Shown here: piece after piece, positions 57,446-64,000 of the stretch
How the letters are laid out: every line of letters starts with the position of its first letter
Numbering within the stretch: the stretch's first letter is position 1
From: JACCZX01 sp963729165
GTDB lineage: Bacteria; Pseudomonadota; Gammaproteobacteria; Burkholderiales; Burkholderiaceae_F
Direction: 5' to 3'
Length of the DNA: 64,000 nucleotides
Assembly: GCA_963729165.1 (NCBI GenBank)
Contig: CAVSMM010000010.1
Span: 124,001-188,000, forward strand
The notes under the pieces: generated by a model
What the model was told of the DNA's origin: nothing
Database searches by the model: none
The model's input: the letters and a program-made list of their open reading frames with translations, nothing else
Translations under genes and position numbers: made by a program

Positions 57446-58554
57446 GTGATCTCGGCTTCGGATGCGTTGATTCAACTGTCGCAGTTCGATTCGCTGATCG
57501 ACGTTCGCACCGAGGATGAATTCGCGATCGATCACATGCCCGGCGCGATCAGTTGCCCGGTACTCACCAACACCGAGCGCGTCGAAGTGGGAACGATGGA
57601 TCGCCAGCAGTCTTCGTTCGAGGCGCGCCGTCGCGGCGCTGCGTACGTCTCGCGCAATATCGCGCTGCATCTGGAAACTCTGTTTCACTCGATGCCGAAG
57701 ACATGGCGGCCGCTCGTTTACTGCTGGCGCGGTGGCAACCGCAGCGGTGCGATGACGCACATTCTCCGATGTGTCGGCTGGCAGGCGCGTCAACTTGAAG
57801 GCGGCTATCGCGCGTCCCGACGAAGCATCGTGACTGATCTGGCCACTTTGCCCGCGATGTTTGTCGTTGCGTGTCATCTGCGGAACAACGGGCAGCGGCA
57901 AAAGCCGCTTGCTGCAGGAGCTCATCGTCCAGGGGGCGCAAGTGCTGGATCTTGAGGCACTCGCTCACCATCGCGGTTCAGTGCTCGGAGGACTACCCAC
58001 ACACCCGCAGCCGTCGCAAAAGATGTTTGAAACCCGCCTCTGGTCAGCGCTTCGCTCGTTCGACCCGACGCGCGTTGTCTTCGTCGAGTCCGAAAGCCGA
58101 AAAATCGGAGAGCTACGGATTCCGGACGCGTCTGTTGAAACTGATGCGTTCGTCGGAGTGCGTGCGTCTCGAGGTTCCGTTGCACGCACGAATCCGTTTG
58201 TTGCGTGGCGAGTACCAACATTTCGAGCGCGATCCCAATGCACTGGACGCCCAGCTCGACTGCCTGTCGGCATTACATGGGCGTCAGAAGATTGCGCAGT
58301 GGAAAGCGCTTGCCCGCGACGACAATTGGGATGGTGTGGTCGAGCAGCTCCTGGTTGAGCACTACGACCCTGCGTATCTGAAATCGATCGATCGAAATTT
58401 CGAGCACGCGGCCAGTGCCGACGTCGTGCGCATCGAAAGCGATGCAATCGAAGACTACCGAGCTGCCGCACGGGCCCTGCGCAGACCGAAGTTACGGCCT
58501 ACTTGCCCTCGCCTGATTTCGCCTCGCCCGACTTTGTACAGACGCTTCTTTAGC
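57446..58554 (+). CDS. selU: tRNA 2-selenouridine synthase (SelU/MnmH), frameshifted
   Basis: Replaces sulfur by selenium (or geranylates) at 2-thiouridine-34 of some tRNAs. The N-terminal rhodanese domain, from GTG 57446, shows QFDSLIDVRTEDEFAIDHMPGAISCPVL and RPLVYCWRGGNRSGAMTHIL (catalytic Cys in CWRGG). A shift near 57865 leads to the P-loop domain with VICGTTGSGKSRLLQELI and DLEALAHHRGSVLGG. A shift near 58110 continues as LLKLMRSSECVRLEVPLHARI and WDGVVEQLLVEHYDPAYLKSIDRNF to DYRAAARALR. The 3' end is uncertain: after 58495 the frame is arginine-rich, while a neighbouring frame ends at 58554. It overlaps the end of ppiD on the other strand. Confidence 0.82.
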
Positions 58555-60471
58555 GGCCGGCTTTTCGTCCGGTTTGCGTTGCAGGTCTGTGCGCAGGATC
58601 TTGACGTCATGCCGCGCTTTCAAACCTTCCGCGTACGTTAATTCGGCGGCGGCGGCGGCCTGCTGAGTGATGGCGCGCGCCTGCGCGTCGCGTTGCGCCG
58701 GCGGGATTGCTTCCGCCGGCTTTGGATGAAATTACCTTGACGATGACGTAACCCGCGTTGCTGGCATTGCGGAAATCGGTACCGACCTCGGTGCCGATGT
58801 ATTGCGGAAGCTTGTCCGCTGGAATCCGCAGCACCTCATTCAGTGCATCGGCCGGCATGTCTTGCGGCTGACGGCGTGATACGATCTTCGGCGGCGGAGA
58901 AAGCCCGCATCACTCGGCTCCTTGCGCAGGGCCGCCAGACGCTGCTCTCCGGCCTCTCGTGCGAGCCGAACCGCTTCGCGACGTTCCAGCAACTGGCGAA
59001 TCTCCGGCGTGACTTTTTCCAGCGGTTGGACGGATGCGGGCCGGTGATCGAGCACGCGTGCCGATACCAACGTACTCGGCGCAACTTCGATCGCCTGCGT
59101 GTTGCGCCGATTCTTCAGCGCGTCCTCGGCAAAAATCGCCTCGACTAGCCGCGGCCCGAGATGCGGCGGCAAGCCCCGTCGCGTCAGGTTATCGCGGCTC
59201 AGTACTTTCAAGTTCAATTTTTGCGCCGCGGGCTGCAGCGAGTCTGCCTGCTCATACACCAGATTGGTGAACTGGTCCGCCGCCTCGGTGAAATTTTTCT
59301 GGGCCTGTTGGTTTTTCAATTCGCGCTCGATATCGGAGCGTACTTCGGCAAAAGGTTTGGCCTGCGCCGGTTTGATTTCCGTCACCTGGATGATGTGAAA
59401 CCCAAAATCGGTCTCCACGATATCGCTGATTTCGCCGTTCTTCAGCCGATAAACCGTTTCCTCGAATGGCTTGACCATCATGCCGCGTCCGAAGAACCCC
59501 AGATCACCGCCCTGCGCCGCAGAGCCTGGATCTTTCGAGCTCTCTCGCGCAAGCTTCGCAAATCGTTCGGCGCCGCTTTGACTCTCGCGAGAATCTCTTC
59601 GGCTTTCTTGCGCGCGGCGGCTTTATCGGGCCCTTCGGCGGCGATCAGAATGTGGCTTGCCCGCCGCTGTTCGTCGGTGCCGTAGCGTGCCTTGTTTTGG
59701 TCGTAGTAGTTCTTCGCCGCCTCTTCCGTAATGGTCACGTTACCGCTGATCGTTTCCGGCGACAGCACGACATACTCGACTCGCACGCTCTCAGGAATCT
59801 CGAATTGCGTGCGGTTTGCCTGGTAGTACTCGCCGATCATGCGCATCCGTAACGGCAAGCTTTGGACGCGAACTGCTCGGCCGGAAAGCGAAGCTCTCGA
59901 ATTTCGCGTTGCTCCACCAGGATGCGCTCGATGCGCTCGATCACCTGCTTCGGCAGTCATCGCCGACTCCACGACGGCCTGAACGAAAGTCTGCTTGCGC
60001 AGGTCGTTGCGCAGGCTCTGCTCGAACGCCGCTTCGCTCTGGCCGCGCGACGCTAGAAACGCCTTATAACGGTCGTAGCTGAACTTGCCGTCCTGTTGAA
60101 ACGCGGGAATATTCGCAATGAATTCACGCAGCCGATCGACGGTAACCACGACGTTCGATTTGTTCGCCTCGTTCGCAAGCGCGCGATCAAGCACCAACTG
60201 ATCGAGTACGGCGGCTCGAGCTTCCGGAGTTTCCAGGAGCTTCGGATCGAAATTGGCGCCGAGGCCTTGGCTGCAGGCGCTCGATCCGGTCGCGCAGCGC
60301 AACGTCGTACTCTTGTTGCGAGATGGGCGCACCGTCGACCGTGGCCAGGGCACCGTCCTTGTCGACGTAGCTGTTGTATCCCTGGATACCGAAAAAAACA
60401 AAGGACGGCAAAATCAGCACCAGGATGAAGAGCATCATCCAGCTGCGATGCGAGCGGACGAAATCAAACAT
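58492..60471 (-). CDS. ppiD: SurA/PpiD-like membrane-anchored periplasmic chaperone, frameshifted
   Basis: Inner-membrane foldase of about 650 residues at the Sec exit. ATG 60471: MFDFVRSHRSWMMLFILVLILPSFVFFGIQGY (short cytoplasmic part and anchor). A shift near 60265 leads to LLETPEARAAVLDQLVLDRALANEANKSNVVV and FQQDGKFSYDRYKAFLASRG. Shifts near 59960, 59870 and 59520 pass through QRIEHILIAAEGP-type SHILIAAEGPDKAAARKKAEEIL (parvulin domain). The rest contains IVETDFGFHIIQVTEIKPAQAKPF, LTRRGLPPHLGPRLVEAIFAEDAL and PPAQRDAQARAITQQ, shifted again near 58860 and 58720. The true end is the TAA at 58494-58492. Order hupB-tRNAs-ppiD is typical. Confidence 0.83.
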
Positions 60472-60498
60472 GACAAGTGGTCCTAAACGTCTGCAAAG

Positions 60499-60528
60499 CA
60501 AAAAAGGCGAACTTGCGTTCGCCTTTTT
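60499..60528 (-). terminator. Intrinsic terminator after the tRNA-Val/tRNA-Asp pair
   Basis: Inverted repeat AAAAAGGCGAAC (60501-60512) and its complement (60517-60528) around TTGC. On the minus strand the GC part is followed by a T-run that continues to 60500. It stops tRNA transcription nine bases after the CCA end of tRNA-Asp, 27 bases before the ppiD start, so ppiD needs its own promoter or read-through. Confidence 0.8.
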
Positions 60529-60536
60529 CAGTTGTG

Positions 60537-60613
60537 TGGCGGAGTGGACGGGACTCGAACCCGCGACCCCCGGCGTGACAGGCCGGTATTCTAACCGACT
60601 GAACTACCACTCC
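60537..60613 (-). tRNA. tRNA-Asp (anticodon GTC)
   Basis: A 77-base tRNA including an encoded CCA. The acceptor stem pairs GGAGTGG with CCACTCC, the D arm is TAGTTCAGTCGGTTAGAATA, the anticodon loop reads CTGTCAC and the T arm has GGTTCGAGTCC. Closely matches proteobacterial tRNA-Asp. It follows tRNA-Val after 25 bases and both are probably one transcript. Confidence 0.96.
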
Positions 60614-60638
60614 TGATGTCGGTTCCGTCGCCAATCTT

Positions 60639-60714
60639 TGGTGGGTGCTGAGAGGCTCGAACTCCCGACCTACGCCTTGTAAGGGCGCCGCTCTACCAAC
60701 TGAGCTAAGCACCC
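60639..60714 (-). tRNA. tRNA-Val (anticodon TAC)
   Basis: A 76-base tRNA with encoded CCA. Acceptor stem GGGTGCT pairs with AGCACCC, the D arm holds AGCTCAGTTGGTAGAGC, the anticodon loop is CTTACAA and the T arm has AGTTCGAGCCT. The anticodon TAC reads GTA/GTG and other valine codons by wobble. Located between hupB and tRNA-Asp, as in many betaproteobacteria. Confidence 0.96.
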
Positions 60715-60775
60715 AAATCGCCGTGGCCTCTAACGCCTGCCACGCGATCGCTTAGCAATCAACTCCGGAAGCGAG

Positions 60776-61048
60776 TCAGTTTAGCGAATCTTTCAGCGCC
60801 TTGCCCGGGCGGAACTTCGGGACTTTCGCTGCCTTGATCCTGATTTCTTCGTTGGTGCGAGGATTGCGCCCTGTACGTGCCGCGCGCTTACTGACAATAA
60901 ACGTACCGAAGCCGACCAGTGTCACCGAGTTTCCTCGCTTCAAGCTGCCGCGTATGCCGGCGACAATCGCTTCAAGCGCTCGACCCGCCGCTGCTTTTGA
61001 AATATCCGCTTGTTTGGCGATATGGTCGATCAATTCGGTCTTGTTCAC
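60776..61048 (-). CDS. hupB: DNA-binding protein HU-beta
   Basis: A 90-residue nucleoid protein, intact. It starts MNKTELIDHIAKQADISKAAAGRAL and has VTLVGFGTFIVSKRAARTGRNPRT (the beta-arm with the DNA-intercalating proline in GRNP). The end is KVPKFRPGKALKD. Binds bent and nicked DNA as a dimer. It lies 260 bases downstream of lon, a conserved order, and 62 bases upstream of tRNA-Val. Confidence 0.97.
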   Translation of the reverse strand: MNKTELIDHIAKQADISKAAAGRALEAIVAGIRGSLKRGNSVTLVGFGTFIVSKRAARTGRNPRTNEEIRIKAAKVPKFRPGKALKDSLN

Positions 61049-61181
61049 TTATGCACCCCCGTAATCTGATGTCGCTTTTATTGCGGTCGCGCGTCGCACT
61101 GCATATTGCATTTGTTCACAGCTTTTGTTATCTGCGGCGCGGACCGAAATTGATGGGAATGTGGTTGAAGCGTTGAACAGC

Positions 61182-61211
61182 TATTCAACCGCGACGATGT
61201 AGCAGTGTCAA
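61182..61211 (-). promoter_or_regulatory. Possible hupB promoter
   Basis: On the minus strand TTGACA (61211-61206) is followed after 18 bases by TGAATA (61187-61182); a TTGAAT with 17-base spacing overlaps it. It lies about 135 bases before the hupB ATG and just after the lon hairpin. The -35 match is perfect and the -10 is moderate. The lon-hupB gap holds no gene that I can support. Confidence 0.4.
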
Positions 61212-61250
61212 GAAGAAGAAAAGGAAAACAGCAAAAAGCGAAAGAATCAG

Positions 61251-61280
61251 TTGCCGGCGCGCTGCAAAGCGCGCCGGCAA
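61251..61280 (-). terminator. Strong hairpin in the lon-hupB gap
   Basis: A perfect 13-bp stem, TTGCCGGCGCGCT and its complement, closes the loop GCAA (61251-61280). It starts 29 bases after the lon stop. On the minus strand it is followed by a T-rich but interrupted stretch (CTTTCGCTTTTT) rather than a clean T-run, so it may terminate imperfectly or protect the lon mRNA 3' end. Confidence 0.6.
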
Positions 61281-61308
61281 CTCCTGAGTTCGCTAGTGCT
61301 TGACTACT

Positions 61309-63707
61309 TCAGCCGACGGCCGGAGGCTCCGGCGGTTTAGCCGGCGCTGCCGCGACTTCATCGTCGGTCAGCGGAACCGGGCGACGCTCGAGTGCAACAT
61401 CAAGGACTTTGTCGATCCACTTGACGGGAATGATCTCAAGTCGATTCTTGACGTTATCCGGAATCTCCGCCAGATCTTTGACGTTCTCCTCGGGAATCAG
61501 CACCGTCTTGATGCCGCCTCTGATGGGCCGCGAGCAGTTTTTCCTTCAGGCCGCCGATAGCCAGTACTTCACCGCGCAGCGTGATCTCGCCTGTCATCGC
61601 GACATCAGCACGCACCGGGATGCCACTGACCGCCGAAATCAGCGCGGTCGTGATGGCGATTCCGGCCGACGGTCCATCTTTCGGTGTCGCGCCTTCGGGA
61701 AAATGCACGTGAATGTCGGTTTTCTCGAAGACCTCGTCACGAATACCTAGCCGACGCGCGCGGGCGCGCATCACCGAACGGGCCGCTTCGACCGATTCCT
61801 TCATCACGTCGCCGAGTGAGCCCGTGCGATGCACGTTCGCTTTGCCTGGCATCGTCGCGACCTCGATCGTCAGCAGATCGCCGCCGACTTCGGTCCACGC
61901 CAGGCCGGTGACCTGCCCGACCTGATTTTCTTTTTCGGCCACGCCGAACGCATAACGCCGCACGCCGAGGAATTTGTCCAAGATTGCGCGCCGTCACTTG
62001 CACTCGCTTGTCTTGCTTTTTCAGCAGCAGCTGTTTGACCACCTTCCGGCAGATCTTGCTGATCTCGCGCTCGAGCGAGCGAACGCCGGCCTCGCGCGTG
62101 TAATAACGAATAATGTCGCGAATCGCGCTTTCGGCAATCGACAGCTCGCCGCTTTTGAGTCCGTTGGTCTTCATCTGCTTCGGCAGCAGATGCTGCAAGG
62201 CGATGTGTACTTTTTCCTCTTCCGTGTAACCCGACAAGCGGATCACTTCCATCCGGTCGAGCAGCGCCGGCGGAATGTTCATCGTGTTGCTGGTGGCAAC
62301 GAACATCACGTCGGACAGATCGAAATCGACCTCGACGTAATGATCCTGAAACGTATGGTTCTGCTCGGGATCGAGTACTTCGAGCAACGCGGACGCCGGA
62401 TCGCCGCGAAAGTCCATGCCCATTTTGTCGACTTCATCGAGCAGGAACAGCGGATTGCGCACGCCCGCCTTGCCGAGGCTCTGAAGGATCTTTCCGGGCA
62501 TCGACCCGATATACGTCCGGCGATGGCCGCGAATCTCGGCCTCGTCACGGACTCCGCCGAGCGCCATGCGAATGAACTTGCGATTCGTTGCGCGCGCGAC
62601 CGACTGCCCGAGCGAAGTCTTGCCGACGCCCGGAGGGCCGACCAGGCACAGGATTGGTGCTTTGAGCTTGTCGACCCGCTGCTGCACGGCGAGGTACTCG
62701 AGAATGCGGTCCTTCACCTTCTCGAGCCCGTAGTGGTCGTCGTTCAACACCTTCTCGGCGTTGCCCAGATCATTGTTGATCCGACTGCGCTTTTTCCACG
62801 GCAGGCCGATCAGCGTGTCAAGGTAGTTGCGCACGACAGTCGCCTCCGCCGACATCGGTGACATCAGCTTCAGCTTCTTCAATTCGGACGTGGCTTTTTC
62901 GCGCGCAGCTTTCGGCATACGAGCGGCCTTGATTTTCTTCTCCAGCTCTTCGAGGTCGGCGCCCTCTTCGCCTTCTCCGAGCTCTTTCTGGATCGCCTTG
63001 ACCTGCTCGTTCAGGTAGTACTCGCGCTGGCTTTTCTCCATCTGCCGCTTGACGCGGCCACGGATGCGCTTTTCGACCTGCAGGATGTCGATCTCGGCTT
63101 CCAGCTGCGCGAGCAAATGCTCAAGCCGCTCGTTGATGCCGAACATTTCGAGCACTTTCTGCTTCTGCTCGAGCTTCAGCGGCAGATGCGCCGCGATTGT
63201 GTCGGCCAGGCGGCCGGCTTCGTCGATCCCGGCGATCGACGTCAGGATCTCGGCGGGGATCTTCTTGTTCAGCTTTACGTACTGATCGAACTGCGTGACG
63301 ATCGCGCGGCGAAGCGCCTCGGATTCAGCCGTCGACTGGTGATCGGGCACGATCGGCAGGACATCGGCAGTGAAATGCGCCGGGCCGTCAACGATGCGCT
63401 CGATTCTTGCCCGCTGCGCGCCTTCGACCAGCACCTTCACCGTGCCGTCGGGCAGCTTCAGCATCTGCAGGATGTTCGCTACACAGCCGATCTCGTAGAT
63501 ATCCTCGGCCTCGGGTTCATCTTTCGCCGCGTTCTTCTGCGCGACCAGCATGATGCTTTTGCCCGCCTCCATCGCAGCTTCGAGCGCCTTGATCGACTTC
63601 GGGCGGCCGACGAACAGTGGAATGACCATATGCGGGAAAACAACGACATCGCGCAGTGGCAGCAATGGCAGCGTTGTGGTTTCCGGCGGAAGAATCTGGG
63701 TTGTCAT
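61309..63707 (-). CDS. lon: ATP-dependent protease Lon, frameshifted
   Basis: Hexameric AAA+ serine protease of about 800 residues. From ATG 63707: LPLLPLRDVVVFPHMVIPLFVGRPKSIKAL (substrate-binding domain), a coiled-coil region, GPPGVGKTSLGQSVARAT (Walker A), FLLDEVDKMG (Walker B) and a sensor region VMFVATSNTMNIPPALLDRMEVI. Near 61975 one extra T in CTTGGAC shifts the frame. The protease domain follows: YAFGVAEKENQVGQVTGLAW, FPEGATPKDGPSAGIA (catalytic Ser) and GEVLAIGGLKEKLLAAH (catalytic Lys). A second single-base insertion near 61510 precedes IKTVLIPEENVKDL. The alanine/proline-rich tail ends at 61309. An ATG six codons upstream is also open, but AGGGGA favours 63707. Confidence 0.94.
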
Positions 63708-63864
63708 TCGAGTCGTTCCCCTCATGTGACTTTAAATGCCATATGCGCCCATGCAGGGTGAATGCAAGGGCAGAAGGAATACAGGCAAACCCAATCTAGC
63801 ACGCAGACGGCCTTCGCCGCAGGTCTGATAACGACGGAGAAACCGTGCTGATCGCGGCCAACGA

Positions 63865-64000
63865 TCAGCGAGGCGCGCTGGCAACTTTGGGCTGATCGGA
63901 GTAGATCAGCAGCGGCTTTCCGCCGGTGATCGTGTTGTCGTCGACGACGACCTTGATGACGTTCTTCGTGCTCGGCAAGTCGTACATCACGTCGAGCAGG
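63865..64000 (-). CDS. clpX: ATP-dependent protease ATPase subunit ClpX (C-terminal fragment)
   Basis: The last 44 codons of clpX enter from the right edge. LLDVMYDLPSTKNVIKVVVDD, then PLLIYSDQPKVASAPR, match the characteristic end of ClpX proteins. Order clpX-lon on one strand is typical. The 157 bases between its stop and the lon start hold an imperfect 7-bp inverted repeat over the stop codon (63848-63868) without a T-run, and no gene. Confidence 0.88.
   Translation of the reverse strand, partial: LLDVMYDLPSTKNVIKVVVDDNTITGGKPLLIYSDQPKVASAPR

Noticed and set aside
63846..63868. Inverted repeat CTGATCG...CGATCAG at the clpX stop as a terminator
   Set aside because: The stem is only seven pairs, no T-run follows, and it overlaps coding sequence.
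1..64000. Programmed ribosomal frameshifting as explanation for the split genes
   Set aside because: The shifts are numerous, of both signs, lack slippery heptamers with downstream structures, and affect genes not known to use frameshifting.
1..64000. Mobile elements, prophage, CRISPR arrays, toxin-antitoxin or defence genes
   Set aside because: No transposase, integrase, direct-repeat array, tail or capsid gene, nuclease-type defence gene or characteristic small gene pair was seen on either strand.

Overview
The window reads as a chromosomal segment of a high-GC betaproteobacterium of the order Burkholderiales, probably an uncultured or draft Alcaligenaceae/Burkholderiaceae-like lineage. 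The evidence is gene order rather than any single marker: clpX-lon-hupB-tRNA-Val-tRNA-Asp-ppiD, tmk-holB-pilZ-tatD next to mltG and ygfZ, and purL/ppiC/bolA/yciB/(msrB)/selO are familiar Burkholderiales neighbourhoods. Bug/TctC-type solute receptors, a hallmark of this group, occur twice. I see no phage, insertion sequence, integrase, CRISPR array or toxin-antitoxin locus.

Layout. 1-2.2 kb: end of a cytochrome c oxidase subunit I-III fusion and a small membrane protein. 2.2-4.3 kb: small orphan genes (RidA family, DUF1801, a 92-residue conserved hypothetical, a di-haem cytochrome c). 4.3-8.9 kb: a minus-strand catabolic run (nitronate monooxygenase, HpcH/HpaI aldolase, Bug receptor, IlvD/Edd sugar-acid dehydratase). 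9-11 kb: a secreted repeat protein and an archaeal/eukaryotic-type ATP-dependent DNA ligase. 11-14.6 kb: a second catabolic run (Bug receptor, PEP mutase/isocitrate lyase family enzyme, Rieske oxygenase alpha subunit, cupin). 14.7-22 kb: a lipoprotein and the housekeeping block tatD-pilZ-holB-tmk-mltG, divergent from ygfZ and an NRDE protein, then GNAT and a thioesterase. 22-25 kb: a large M16 protease.

24.9-37.4 kb is a long minus-strand fatty-acid or carboxylic-acid block: acyl-CoA ligase, a complete Liv-type ABC importer (livK, H, M, G, F), a FadB-like hydratase/dehydrogenase, two short-chain dehydrogenases, a medium-chain oxidoreductase and an alpha/beta hydrolase. Together they could import, activate and beta-oxidise an acid. 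37.6-41 kb: selO, a relic of msrB, yciB, bolA, ppiC. 41-46.5 kb: purL and an HDOD signalling protein. 46.5-55.9 kb: a 5-oxoprolinase-like gene divergent from a TRAP transporter, a DadA-like dehydrogenase and nnrD, suggesting uptake and opening of a cyclic amide or D-amino acid. 56-60.5 kb: a LolD-like ATPase divergent from tesA, then selU and ppiD. 60.5-64 kb: two tRNAs, hupB, lon and the 3' end of clpX.

The dominant oddity is that roughly half of the protein genes are split by one or more single-base frameshifts, including genes expected to be indispensable (holB) or highly conserved (purL, lon). Several indels lie in short homopolymers. I interpret this as uncorrected consensus indels rather than genome decay. 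Broken genes are therefore given as one feature over the full span, with the approximate shift sites. The best candidate for a real lesion is the msrB relic at 39093-39158, where the start and the C-terminal tail are joined without the catalytic core. I did not find a convincing undescribed system; the most interesting leads are metabolic modules and a few altered proteins.
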